A stretch of DNA of 64,000 bases from UBA3824 sp017541145 (GCA_947168365.1 CAMVLO010000013.1:10416-74415), one strand, 5' to 3'. Positions 26,279 to 35,434 are shown, counted from the stretch's first letter. Numbers and translations are program-made. The notes: a model not told the origin generated them from the letters alone.

Positions 26279-28183
26279 ATGAAAAAGTATGGAAAGTTTT
26301 TACCGCTATACAGTACCAATCTGTTTGGCGTAATGAACGACAATGTTTTAAGAGCGTTAGTAAGTTTTATAGCCGCCACTTGGGTAAGCAAAGAATACTC
26401 GTCATGGGTAGTAAATGCAGCCGGCGGAGCATTGGTTGTACCATATTTGCTATTTTCACCGTTGGCAGGCAAACTTCCGCATTATTTCAAAAAACAGCAA
26501 ATAATAAGAGTAGCAAAAATTTTTGAACTGCCAATAATGTTGCTGGCGATACTCGGATTCTCAACCGAAAATCTCCCGCTCACATTTACTTCGGTGGTAC
26601 TCATGGGCTTACAAAGTGCCCTCTTCTCCCCTTCCAAATACGGACTTATCAAAGATATCGGCGGCAAGGACGGAATTTCGCAAGGAATGGGCGGCATGGA
26701 GGCTTTCGCTTTTATAGGATTGCTCTTGGGAACCGTGGTTGGTTCGATTATGAAAGACCACAGCGAACCGATTTACCAATACAGCGTTTTAATAGCACTT
26801 GCAATTGCCGGTATCGCTTGCAGTTTCACGATAAAAGTAGAAGAAAACAAGTCAAACGAAGAAACTTCGGCAAATCCGATAAAATTTATCCGTCAGACTT
26901 CGGCAATGATAAAAAAATACACCGGTATGCCTCAGGTAATTTTGTTACTGAGTCTTTACTGGTGGTTAACTGCCTCAATACAAAGCACTTTACTAAGTCT
27001 GCCGCATAACAACGATTTTGGAATTTCACCAACAGAAACCGGCGTACTTTTCGCGATACTTGCAATCGGAATTGCTATCGGTTGCTTAATCGGCGGACGT
27101 CTTGACCGCAAAACTTACATGCTGGGTTATATTCCGCAAATCGGACTTTTTCTCGGATTTTTGCTTTTACTGATTTTCATTTTCAGCAAACAACAAGTAA
27201 TTTTTACAATTTTACTTGCAATAACAGCTGTTACATGCGGTATTTTCAAAATTCCGCTTGATGCCGAAATTCAGAAAAAAGCTAAGCCTGAGGAACTTAA
27301 CATCATTTTGGCTTACTTCAATTTGATATCGTTCATATTTATTTTTCTTGCGGCAATTACAAATATCGCGATTTCAACATTTTTACCTGTAAGCTATACG
27401 TTCCTTGTTGACGGAATTATAATTGCGGTTGGAACAATAATTTTCATGTTCAACTACAAAGAGGTTTTATGTTATTTTAGCAAAAATCATATAAAACTTC
27501 ACTACGATATTCAACAAAAAGGTGTTGAAAATATGGATACAAAAGAAGGCGAAAACTTGTTGATACTTCCGATGCACAGGGCAGTTTTGGACCCGATAAT
27601 GCTGTTTTCCATACTTTACAACAAAAAACTTCAGCCGTTGGTTGATGACGGATATTGGAAAATTCCGGTTATATCGCACATCCTCAACATGTTCAACGCT
27701 GTAAAAGTTCCGAATCTTCAGAAAAGCCGCAAAGGAGTTGAACAAGTTCAGCACCTTGACGGAATAATTGAGGAACAAATAAAAAAAGGTTCCAACATCT
27801 TGTTTTATCCGTCGGGACATATCACGTTGGACGGCAAAGAAACAATCGGCGGACGTCGTTTGGCTTACAACGCAAGCAAAATTTTGCCGGATCACACAAA
27901 AGTTATCGGCATAAAAATCAAAGGTTTTTGGGGATCAAAATGGTCAAAATACAAACAGAAAAAAACTCCTTCAATTGTTAAACTATTGTTACTGAGCATT
28001 TTGTACACTTACAGCGGATTGATTTTCTTTAAGAAAAAACGTAAAATCGATATTGAATATGTTGATATCACGAAAGAAGTAAAAGACTGGAGTTCGCTCA
28101 CAAAATTGGAATTCAACAAAAATCTTGAGGATTTTTACAACGAAGGCAAAGAATGTGAAGATTTGGTTTTAACTACGTTTTAA
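26279..28183 (+). CDS. LplT-like MFS transporter fused to PlsC-type acyltransferase
   Basis: Residues about 1-395 form a major facilitator with at least ten membrane segments, beginning FLPLYSTNLFGVMNDNVLRA and including GRLDRK, as in lysophospholipid transporter LplT. Residues about 410-634 form a PlsC domain with MHRAVLDPI (HX4D motif) and ILFYPSGH in place of FPEG. LplT with Aas flips and re-acylates lysophosphatidylethanolamine. Here the transporter and acyltransferase are fused, while the acyl-ACP synthetase domain found in larger Aas-like fusions is absent. It would act in the inner membrane in phospholipid repair (inference). It lies in tandem with the small lipoprotein gene and is ended by a long hairpin terminator. 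Confidence 0.82.
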   Translation: MKKYGKFLPLYSTNLFGVMNDNVLRALVSFIAATWVSKEYSSWVVNAAGGALVVPYLLFSPLAGKLPHYFKKQQIIRVAKIFELPIMLLAILGFSTENLPLTFTSVVLMGLQSALFSPSKYGLIKDIGGKDGISQGMGGMEAFAFIGLLLGTVVGSIMKDHSEPIYQYSVLIALAIAGIACSFTIKVEENKSNEETSANPIKFIRQTSAMIKKYTGMPQVILLLSLYWWLTASIQSTLLSLPHNNDFGISPTETGVLFAILAIGIAIGCLIGGRLDRKTYMLGYIPQIGLFLGFLLLLIFIFSKQQVIFTILLAITAVTCGIFKIPLDAEIQKKAKPEELNIILAYFNLISFIFIFLAAITNIAISTFLPVSYTFLVDGIIIAVGTIIFMFNYKEVLCYFSKNHIKLHYDIQQKGVENMDTKEGENLLILPMHRAVLDPIMLFSILYNKKLQPLVDDGYWKIPVISHILNMFNAVKVPNLQKSRKGVEQVQHLDGIIEEQIKKGSNILFYPSGHITLDGKETIGGRRLAYNASKILPDHTKVIGIKIKGFWGSKWSKYKQKKTPSIVKLLLLSILYTYSGLIFFKKKRKIDIEYVDITKEVKDWSSLTKLEFNKNLEDFYNEGKECEDLVLTTF

Positions 28184-28212
28184 AATCAAAATAAAATAAT
28201 GTCAAAATACGG

Positions 28213-28261
28213 GAGACTGTCATGGAAAAGTTTAATTTTTTTCATAACAGTCTCTTTTTTT
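28213..28261 (+). terminator. Terminator of the LplT-PlsC gene
   Basis: GAGACTGT (28213-28220) pairs with ACAGTCTC (28247-28254), and the stem extends inward through ATGG/TCAT. Seven T follow. Confidence 0.85.
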
Positions 28262-28467
28262 CATCAACAATTTTTTTTCCGAACAATAGACAACCGAGGT
28301 AATCTAAGAAATGTCAAATAAAGACAAAATAAATAACAAATTAAAAATCAAGGCAGACAGAAATCAAAATACATTTTTTTGGAAAAACTTCTTCGTTTGG
28401 AACAGTTGTTGCAAATGGGCATGATGAAAACTGATTTAACAACAACAACTAAATTTTACAAAGAATT

Positions 28468-28845
28468 ATGAAACGAGCAATGTATTTATTGGCAATAGGA
28501 TTGTTTTGTGCATCGAGTTTACTATTTCTCGGACAAACAGACAATACTTCGGTTGAAATTAATAAGGCTATCAGTTCCGGTAATACGGAAAATCTTGCGG
28601 TGTATTTTGCACCGGAAATGGAATTAAATTTACAAAATTCACAAAATTATTGTTCTAAAAGTCAAGCAACCAAAGTGTTGCAAGAGTTTTTCAGACAAAA
28701 CAAACCATCGGATTACGTTAGCGACAACAACAGAAATTATATCAGCGGCGTAATGACAACATCCGAAGGTAAATCATATAAAGTAAACTACACGCTAAAA
28801 ACAGTTAATAATCAGGCTGTTATTACAGGCTTGTATGTCTACTAG
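28468..28845 (+). CDS. DUF4783 family exported protein
   Basis: The 125-residue protein has an N-terminal signal peptide (about residues 1-22, rich in Leu, Ile and Ala) and an NTF2-like DUF4783 body: INKAISSGNTENLAVYF, ATKVLQEFFRQNKPS, SYKVNYTLKTVNNQAVITG. In other Bacteroidota a DUF4783 gene often sits directly before nadC, as here. The function is unknown, and the link with NAD synthesis is only by neighbourhood. The 206 bases before it hold no other clear gene; a 37-codon ORF there is weak. A terminator separates it from nadC. Confidence 0.75.
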   Translation: MKRAMYLLAIGLFCASSLLFLGQTDNTSVEINKAISSGNTENLAVYFAPEMELNLQNSQNYCSKSQATKVLQEFFRQNKPSDYVSDNNRNYISGVMTTSEGKSYKVNYTLKTVNNQAVITGLYVY

Positions 28846-28872
28846 AATTTTGAGAAAAATCAGATTGAAGTA

Positions 28873-28907
28873 AGTCAGAATTATTTTTTATAGTTCTGAC
28901 TTTTTTT
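28873..28907 (+). terminator. Terminator between DUF4783 gene and nadC
   Basis: AGTCAGAA (28873-28880) pairs with TTCTGACT (28894-28901), followed by a T-run. Confidence 0.85.
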
Positions 28908-28908
28908 A

Positions 28909-28916
28909 TATATTTG
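28909..28916 (+). promoter_or_regulatory. -7 promoter element of nadC
   Basis: TATATTTG fits TAnnTTTG and lies right after the preceding terminator, giving nadC its own short-leader transcript. Confidence 0.5.
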
Positions 28917-28948
28917 CCGCTAACAAACACACAGTAAATAATCAAAAA

Positions 28949-29800
28949 ATGAAAAAATTAGAAGAACTTGAAGATGAATTGATTGAAATCGCCATTGCAG
29001 AAGATTTGGGCGACGGAGATCACACTTCTTTGTCAACAATACCTCACGACGAACAAGGCGCAGCCCGCTTGATTATCAAGCAAGACGGAATTTTGGCAGG
29101 CGTAGATGTTGCATTAAAAGTTTTTAAGGCAATTGATCCGTCGCTGAAAGTGGATGTAAAACTTCAGAACGGAACTCCGGTTAAAAAAGGTGATATCGCT
29201 TTTATCGTTACCGGAAATGTAATTTCCATTTTGCAAGCAGAACGTCTTGTTTTGAATTTTATGCAAAGACTCAGCGGCGTAGCTACTCAAACTCATGTTT
29301 ATGCCGAAAAAATTGCTGACCTTCATACCAAAGTTTTGGACACGAGAAAAACAACTCCGGGTTTGAGACTTTTGGAAAAAAATGCAGTGAAAATCGGTGG
29401 CGGTGTCAACCATAGAATCGGTTTGTTTGACATGATTCTTATCAAGGACAACCACGTGGATTTTGCCGGCGGTATCAAAAATGCAATTCTCGCGGCTCAA
29501 AAATATTGTAAAGAAAAAGGTAAAAATTTGGAAATCGAAATTGAAACCCGCAACCTTGACGAAATTCGTGAAGCTATGGAAGTGGGTGGCATTAAGAGAA
29601 TTATGCTCGATAATTTTAACCTTGAACAAACTCGCGAAGCTGTAAAACTTATCGGCGGCAAATACGAAACAGAATCTTCCGGCGGTATTACTCTCGAAAC
29701 TTTGAGAGATTATGCTCTTACCGGTGTTGATTATATTTCGGTTGGCGCTCTTACTCACCAGATTAAGTCTCTGGATATGAGTTTGAAAGCTATAGAATAA
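28949..29800 (+). CDS. nadC: Nicotinate-nucleotide pyrophosphorylase (quinolinate phosphoribosyltransferase)
   Basis: NadC converts quinolinate and PRPP to nicotinate mononucleotide, with CO2 release, in de novo NAD synthesis. Diagnostic segments are EDLGDGDHTSLSTIP near the N-terminus, AERLVLNFMQRLSGVAT, VLDTRKTTPGLRLLEKNAV (substrate-binding Arg and Lys), GGGVNHRIGLFDMILIKDNH, LEIEIETRNLDE, and the closing ESSGGITLETL with GVDYISVGALTH. Length is 283 residues, as expected. No nadA or nadB is nearby. A 16-bp inverted repeat lies 30 bases after the stop codon. Confidence 0.97.
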   Translation: MKKLEELEDELIEIAIAEDLGDGDHTSLSTIPHDEQGAARLIIKQDGILAGVDVALKVFKAIDPSLKVDVKLQNGTPVKKGDIAFIVTGNVISILQAERLVLNFMQRLSGVATQTHVYAEKIADLHTKVLDTRKTTPGLRLLEKNAVKIGGGVNHRIGLFDMILIKDNHVDFAGGIKNAILAAQKYCKEKGKNLEIEIETRNLDEIREAMEVGGIKRIMLDNFNLEQTREAVKLIGGKYETESSGGITLETLRDYALTGVDYISVGALTHQIKSLDMSLKAIE

Positions 29801-29830
29801 AAATATTCCGGAAATTCTTCCTAAAATGTA

Positions 29831-29885
29831 TAAGTTCAAAATTATAAAAGCGGGATTTAATTACGATTCTATAATTTTGAACTTA
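29831..29885 (+). repeat. Perfect 16-bp inverted repeat after nadC
   Basis: The arm at 29831-29846 pairs fully with 29870-29885, with a 23-base loop. The stem is mostly A-T and is followed only after about ten bases by T-rich sequence. It may be an atypical terminator for nadC or a structural site. Confidence 0.6.
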
Positions 29886-29995
29886 GAATTTAATATTTTT
29901 TAACAGAATTTTAATTCACTTATCGGCATTACATACGTCTAAAGAATAAAACTAAAAATATTAACCCAAACACAATAATCAGGAGGATTATAAAA

Positions 29996-31252
29996 ATGAA
30001 AGCATTAAATTATTTAGGATTGCTTGGCGGCTCGATTTTCGTAGCTGAAATGGCGTTACTCAACTCCTGCGCAGTTCTTAACACAACAAGCACAACCGAA
30101 TACAATGATGATGTATATGGTGTAAAAACTCCAACAACTGTAGTACACAGTCAACAACAAACACCAAACTCTAACAACGAGGCTGCTCAATCAAAAGCCT
30201 CAGAAGACAATGATGTTTATGTTTACGATGGTGAATCTTCAGATTACAAAAATTATTCGTCACAAAGCAACGAATCTACCGATATTGTAATCGACGACAG
30301 CTATACTACAAGAATCTACAGATTTCACCGTCCTTACTATGGCGGCAGTTACTATGATGTAACAGTCTACGAACCATGGTATTACGATTGGTATTGGAGT
30401 TTTGGTTGGAGCTACAATTCTTATTATTGGCACGGCGGCTGGGGATTGCCTTACCACTATTCTTATTGGGGCGATCCGTATTACGGCTACGGCTGGTACG
30501 GTTATCATCACCACTATTATGATCCGTGCTGGAGCGATTGGGGATACCATCATCACTACGGACGCAGCAGTTTCGACCATCATTATGCTATGGATCACAA
30601 CCGAATCTACGGTAACAACAGCTACCAAAGTTACGGTCACCGCAGCAGCATGACAAGTTCTAACAACAGCAGAATTTACTCGCACAGCGGCAGAAGCAAT
30701 TCCGGATCTTCAAGCAAAAACGGCAGCTATTACAACAATTCTAATAGCAGAGCCACAAGCTCAAGCTACACTTCAGGATCTTCAAATAGTTCTAAAAACG
30801 GTGCAACACGTTCTGAAAGCTACTCAGGCAGAAGCGGAAGTTATTCATCCGGCTCATCATCAAAAACCGGTTCAACTACTTCCAACAGCTATTCAGGTCG
30901 CAGCGGCTCAAGCTCTTCAAACAACTATAGCGGCAGAAGCGGATCAAGCTCCAACAGCTATTCAGGCAGAAGCGGATCCAATTCATCAAGCAATTATAGC
31001 GGCAGAAGCAGTTCAAGCTCAAGCAGTTATTCAGGACGCAGCGGTTCAAGCAGTTCTAAGAGCGGCTACAATTCATCAAACAGCAGCAGCTCATACTCAG
31101 GACGTTCAGGTTCATCAAGCAGCGGCTATTCCGGCAGAAGTTCAAGCAGTTCTTCCGGCTCAAGCTACAGTGGCAGAAGCGGTTCAAGCTCATCAAGCAG
31201 TTCTTCAAGCGGACGCTCAGGTTCATCAGGTCACTCAAGCGGACACCGATAG
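29996..31252 (+). CDS. Lipoprotein with aromatic/His-rich core and YSGRSG repeat tail
   Basis: A lipobox-like ALLNSC (Cys24) follows the signal sequence. Residues about 25-95 are polar. Residues about 100-215 are extremely rich in Tyr, Trp, His and Gly (WSFGWSYNSYYWHGGWG). The remaining 200 residues are almost only Ser, Gly, Asn, Arg, Tyr and Thr, with about nine copies of YSGRS(G/S) separated by Ser runs. It is reminiscent of Bacteroidota proteins loosely annotated as vitellogenin II, which also occur near OmpP1/FadL genes like the next one. Function unknown; a disordered cell-surface or adhesive role is inference. An AGGAGG (29981-29986) gives an unusually strong ribosome-binding site. Confidence 0.75.
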   Translation: MKALNYLGLLGGSIFVAEMALLNSCAVLNTTSTTEYNDDVYGVKTPTTVVHSQQQTPNSNNEAAQSKASEDNDVYVYDGESSDYKNYSSQSNESTDIVIDDSYTTRIYRFHRPYYGGSYYDVTVYEPWYYDWYWSFGWSYNSYYWHGGWGLPYHYSYWGDPYYGYGWYGYHHHYYDPCWSDWGYHHHYGRSSFDHHYAMDHNRIYGNNSYQSYGHRSSMTSSNNSRIYSHSGRSNSGSSSKNGSYYNNSNSRATSSSYTSGSSNSSKNGATRSESYSGRSGSYSSGSSSKTGSTTSNSYSGRSGSSSSNNYSGRSGSSSNSYSGRSGSNSSSNYSGRSSSSSSSYSGRSGSSSSKSGYNSSNSSSSYSGRSGSSSSGYSGRSSSSSSGSSYSGRSGSSSSSSSSSGRSGSSGHSSGHR

Positions 31253-31277
31253 AATTACGAAAAAATAAATTTTTAGA

Positions 31278-31312
31278 AATGCTGGTATATGAAAATATAT
31301 CAGCATTTTTTA
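31278..31312 (+). terminator. Terminator of the repeat lipoprotein gene
   Basis: A 13-bp stem (31278-31290 with 31295-31307, one G-U pair) with a four-base loop is followed by TTTT. Confidence 0.85.
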
Positions 31313-31352
31313 GAACAAACCAAATTTAACAAACTAAAAAAATTTAACCAAT

Positions 31353-32849
31353 ATGAAAAGAAGTTTACTCATAATTCCTTTAACATTAATTACAGCAGCA
31401 TCATTTGCTCAAGACGAATACGACGCATTAAGATTCTCACAAACATATCAACAGGGAACAGCAAGATCAGCCGCAATGGGCGGAGCATTCGGAGCATTAG
31501 GCGGTGACCTTTCTTGCCTTTCAACCAATCCCGCCGGAATCGCAATCTACAAAAAAGGCGAAATGACAATCACACCACTTGTCAGCAACCTCAGTTCAGA
31601 AACTACAGCGATGGACGGTTCAATTGGAAACGATGACAGATTTTCGTTCAAAATTGCAAATTTCGGCGTAGTATCAGCAAAATACGACGACAACAGCAAC
31701 GGTTTCAAAGGTTTTGCTTGGGGAATCTCGTACAATCGTCTTATGGATTTCAACGGCAACGAAAGATTTATCTCTCGCACAAACACCAGCTCAATCTTAG
31801 ACGCTTGGCGTAACAATGCTGAAGGAATTTACCACGATGAATTGGAGCAATTCAGAGAATACGCCGGCTACGATACATACCTGCTCAATGATGACAACCC
31901 TAATTCCTATAACACTCCATACGATAAAGGTTGGCGCAATATAGGATCAGGAACAAACAAAAGAGCTGAACAAAAACGTACTTTAACAAACAAAGGCGGA
32001 ATCAATGTTTGGGATTTTGCAATTTCCGGCAACTACAATGACAAAGTATACTTCGGTGCAAGTCTTGGTATCCAAACAATCAGATTCAAAAGCACTTCAA
32101 TCTATAGCGAAGACGACAGAAACAACATCGTACCGTTTGAAAACTTCGACTACAAAACATGTATAGAAGACGACGGAACAGGCGTAAACCTCAAAGCCGG
32201 AGTAATCGTAAAACCGGTTAACTTCTTGAGATTTGGCGCTGCAATCCACACTCCTACTTGGTATAGTATAAACGACAAATATTATACAACTTGCGAAGCC
32301 AGATACGACATCGAATTAGAAGAAGGCAAAACTAAATTCGGAAATGAATCTGACAAAAATTCATTTAATTTCAAACTAAATACACCATTCAAAGGTATTC
32401 TCTCAGCAGCATTTGTAGTACCAAATATCGGATTGCTGAGTTTGGAATATGAATATGTTGACTACACAAAAATAAAATATGTAGCAGAAGATTTTGATAG
32501 TGAATCATTTGACGATCAAAACCAAGCAATAAAAGAAAAGTTCCAAAAAACTCAAAACGTAAGATTAGGAGCAGAAGTAAAATTGACACCTAATATTGCA
32601 CTTCGTGGCGGATACGCAATTTACGGCAATCCATGCAAAGAGTGGCAAAACGATATACAGCGTCAAGTAGCTTCACTTGGTATCGGCATCGGCGATCAAA
32701 ATTATTTTGTTGACCTTACTGCAACATATCATATTTACAACAACAAAAATCAGATGTTGTATTGTTCAAATGACAAACAATATGTACAAACATTCAATTT
32801 GGACAACAGATATCTGTATATCCTCGCAACAGTAGGTTTAAGATTCTAA
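31353..32849 (+). CDS. OmpP1/FadL family outer-membrane transport protein
   Basis: A signal peptide (cleavage after FAQ, about residue 20) precedes a beta-barrel of 478 residues. The conserved Bacteroidota OmpP1/FadL opening is present: QGTARSAAMGGAFGALGGDL followed by STNPAGIAIYKKGE, the hatch/N-terminal region. Later parts show FLRFGAAIHTPTWYSINDKY and NIALRGGYAIYG, and the protein ends in an aromatic residue (ATVGLRF) as outer-membrane barrels do. The family passes hydrophobic compounds across the outer membrane; some relatives are labelled hemin receptors. The specific ligand is unknown. It has its own terminator (32871-32906). Confidence 0.88.
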   Translation: MKRSLLIIPLTLITAASFAQDEYDALRFSQTYQQGTARSAAMGGAFGALGGDLSCLSTNPAGIAIYKKGEMTITPLVSNLSSETTAMDGSIGNDDRFSFKIANFGVVSAKYDDNSNGFKGFAWGISYNRLMDFNGNERFISRTNTSSILDAWRNNAEGIYHDELEQFREYAGYDTYLLNDDNPNSYNTPYDKGWRNIGSGTNKRAEQKRTLTNKGGINVWDFAISGNYNDKVYFGASLGIQTIRFKSTSIYSEDDRNNIVPFENFDYKTCIEDDGTGVNLKAGVIVKPVNFLRFGAAIHTPTWYSINDKYYTTCEARYDIELEEGKTKFGNESDKNSFNFKLNTPFKGILSAAFVVPNIGLLSLEYEYVDYTKIKYVAEDFDSESFDDQNQAIKEKFQKTQNVRLGAEVKLTPNIALRGGYAIYGNPCKEWQNDIQRQVASLGIGIGDQNYFVDLTATYHIYNNKNQMLYCSNDKQYVQTFNLDNRYLYILATVGLRF

Positions 32850-32870
32850 CAGACAAAAAATTAACAGCAT

Positions 32871-32906
32871 AAAAACAGACCCGTTTTACGAGTCTGTTTT
32901 TTTTTT
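32871..32906 (+). terminator. Terminator of the OmpP1/FadL gene
   Basis: AAAAACAGAC (32871-32880) pairs with GTCTGTTTTT (32892-32901), followed by more T. Confidence 0.85.
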
Positions 32907-33011
32907 GTAAAAAAGTGATTTTTTTTTTGTAAATTAGAATGATAAATAGTAATTTTAAAACGGCATAAAAAGGCACAAAGATTGCATTAAAAGCATAAAC
33001 AACACACGAAA

Positions 33012-35360
33012 ATGAAAATAAAACTTCAAATAAAATTACTATTATACATCTTAACAGTAGCCTCTGTAATTTACATTGCATCAACAGGTTACTTAAATTA
33101 TTATGCAACAAGGGCAAACGAAAAAGCCATCACTAAAATCATTCGCGAAACCGAAACCAACACAGCCCTAAAAATCAACAATTCACTCAACAAAGATTTG
33201 AGCGCATTAAGAGCATTGGCGGCATCGGTTTCCGGTACTGAAATCGTAACCGAATCTCAAAGAATAGAAATCTATAAATCAGCAGTTTACAGATTTCTTG
33301 AAAACAATTCGGATTTTGACAATATCAAAATTTCGTGGGAATTGGGACTAATAGATCCCACATGGTCTAATTCGTTTGGACGAAGAGTTTATGCATTTGA
33401 GCGCGGCGATGGTAGCGTAAGATACAGTATAGCCGATACCAACCTTCACGGCGACGACTTTTCGAGCAACTATTACAGAACAAAAGTCAACGGTAAAGAA
33501 CAAATTACCGGAATTGTAAGCGAAGATCCTGAAAATCCGAATATTAAGCCGATTTACAAATCCACTATTTTAATGCCGGTTTTCGACAATGAAAACAATT
33601 TCTGTGCATTGGTAAGCGGTGATTTGGAAGTTGAGATTTTCAACAATATGGTTAAAAACTCAATCAGTTACGAAAGCAACGCATCGTTTATTCTCACCAA
33701 CAACGGACAATTTGCCGGAACTTCTATTTCGATAACCGGCGAGAAAAACGATTTGATGAAAATCGTAGCTAATCAATTTTATGAAGTAAAAGCCGATATT
33801 GATTCTACCGGATTTGCAAATATAATAGTAAAAGATACATTAGGACAAAAAATATTACTTTGCGGAACAAGAATCGAAAACCAAATTTTTGAAAACAAAT
33901 GGATTTTGATTTCTACAATCCCAATGGAAAATATCCAAAAACAAACAAATTCACAATTTTCGGCTACAATCTTCATTATTATAATCGGATTATTTTTACT
34001 TGGACTGTTTATCTACACAAGAACCGCAACCGTAGTAAACTTTCTGAAAAAAGTCGGCGATACACTTGAACAATTGGCAATCGGTAATTTTCAAGCCGTC
34101 TCACAAATGGAAGCGAATAATACTGAAGAACTTAACAAAATCGGAACTTCACTGAACAATTTAAAAAAAGGTCTTGACAAAGCCGTACTTTTCGCAGAGG
34201 AAATCGGAAAAGGAAATTTGGATGCACATTTCAAACCGCTGAGCGAAAACGACGAACTCGGATCTTCACTTATCAGTATGAGAAACAGTTTGAAACAAGC
34301 AAGCAAGGAAGGAGAAGAACGTCAGGAACAAGACCGCAAAGCCAACTGGATTACAGAAGGAACTGCAAAATTCGGCGATATTCTCCGTGAATACAACAAC
34401 GATATGGCAGATTTTTCTTTCAATATCATTAGTAATCTTGTAAAATATGTTGGAGCAAATCAAGGCGGATTGTTTGTTGTAAACAACGATTCCAAAGACC
34501 ATATTTTCTTTGAACTAACCGCCGGATACGCTTACAATATCAGAAAAATCCTAAAGAAAAAAGTTGAACCCGGAGTCGGACTTATCGGACGCTGTATTTT
34601 GGAACGCGAAAGCATCTATATCAGCAACTTACCGGAAGATTACATCAATATCACTTCCGGTTTGGGCGAAAAAAGTCCGCAATATTTGTTGATTGTACCG
34701 TTTAAATTCAACAACGAAATTTACGCCGTAGCAGAAATCGCAAGTTTCAACAAGATAGAAGATTACAAACAACAATTTGTAGAAGAAGTAGGTAACAGTA
34801 TTGCATCAACAATTGCAACTGTAAAAATCAATATCAGAACCAACAAATTGTTGCAAGAATTGAAAGTACAATCAGAAGAACTTTCATCACAAGAAGAAGA
34901 AATGCGTCAGAACATGGAAGCAATGAGATCTTCTCAAGAGGAAATGCAAAAGACAACTGACGAATATACACAAACCAACGAAATTCTTAATACGTTGATT
35001 ATTCTTCGAGAATACGAACCGGACGGAACTCTCAAAAATCTCAATGCAAAAGCAAGAGATTTCTTTGGCAAATCGGTTGACGCAGTGGTAAACAACAATC
35101 AACGACTTTATGACGAAATAAAATCAAGTCTGAAAACTGAAGAAGAAAATTTCTGGTTGCAACTTCGTTTAGGAAGACAGCAAATCGTAAAGAAAACTAT
35201 AAAAATCAAGGATTTTGTTTACAACATCGTGGAAACATATTCTCCGATACAAAATTATTACGGAAAAATATATAAGATCTTGGTTTACACGCAGTTGGAA
35301 CATTCTTTGATTAGCACCGAAGAAATAATTAACAACGAAGAAGGCGGCGAATTTTTCTAA
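33012..35360 (+). CDS. Membrane sensor: Cache - HAMP - GAF - coiled coil - PAS-like, no output domain
   Basis: Order seen: TM1 (about 8-28), a periplasmic Cache-type sensor (to about 315, with YYRTKVNGKEQITGIVSEDP and STILMPVFDNENNFCALVSG), TM2 (about 318-338), one or two HAMP units, a GAF domain (about 450-610; GANQGGLFVVNND, EPGVGLIGRCILERESIYI), an acidic coiled coil (SQEEEMRQNMEAM) and a PAS-like end (about 660-760). No histidine kinase, methyl-accepting, GGDEF or SpoIIE domain is seen, although the architecture is otherwise that of such receptors. The output must come from a partner or from the PAS-like end. It is transcribed alone and ended by a strong bidirectional terminator. Confidence 0.8.
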   Translation: MKIKLQIKLLLYILTVASVIYIASTGYLNYYATRANEKAITKIIRETETNTALKINNSLNKDLSALRALAASVSGTEIVTESQRIEIYKSAVYRFLENNSDFDNIKISWELGLIDPTWSNSFGRRVYAFERGDGSVRYSIADTNLHGDDFSSNYYRTKVNGKEQITGIVSEDPENPNIKPIYKSTILMPVFDNENNFCALVSGDLEVEIFNNMVKNSISYESNASFILTNNGQFAGTSISITGEKNDLMKIVANQFYEVKADIDSTGFANIIVKDTLGQKILLCGTRIENQIFENKWILISTIPMENIQKQTNSQFSATIFIIIIGLFLLGLFIYTRTATVVNFLKKVGDTLEQLAIGNFQAVSQMEANNTEELNKIGTSLNNLKKGLDKAVLFAEEIGKGNLDAHFKPLSENDELGSSLISMRNSLKQASKEGEERQEQDRKANWITEGTAKFGDILREYNNDMADFSFNIISNLVKYVGANQGGLFVVNNDSKDHIFFELTAGYAYNIRKILKKKVEPGVGLIGRCILERESIYISNLPEDYINITSGLGEKSPQYLLIVPFKFNNEIYAVAEIASFNKIEDYKQQFVEEVGNSIASTIATVKINIRTNKLLQELKVQSEELSSQEEEMRQNMEAMRSSQEEMQKTTDEYTQTNEILNTLIILREYEPDGTLKNLNAKARDFFGKSVDAVVNNNQRLYDEIKSSLKTEEENFWLQLRLGRQQIVKKTIKIKDFVYNIVETYSPIQNYYGKIYKILVYTQLEHSLISTEEIINNEEGGEFF

Positions 35361-35380
35361 ACCGCTGAAAAAAAATTATA

Positions 35381-35427
35381 AAATATCCCCGTAAATTAAT
35401 TTCAATTTACGGGGATATTTTTTTATT
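35381..35427 (+). terminator. Bidirectional terminator between the sensor and BASS transporter genes
   Basis: A perfect 17-bp stem (35381-35397 with 35404-35420) has A-rich sequence on one side and a T-run on the other. Confidence 0.9.
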
Positions 35428-35434
35428 TTGACAT

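Noticed and set aside
28311..28424. 37-codon ORF before the DUF4783 gene
   Set aside because: Composition is that of AT-rich noncoding sequence, there is no clear ribosome-binding site, and no family is recognised.
30801..31268. Long alternative-frame ORF (Ala/Gln-rich) inside the YSGRSG repeat region
   Set aside because: It is the frame-shifted reading of the same repeat; low-complexity Ser codons keep other frames open. The signal peptide, lipobox and ribosome-binding site belong to the annotated frame.
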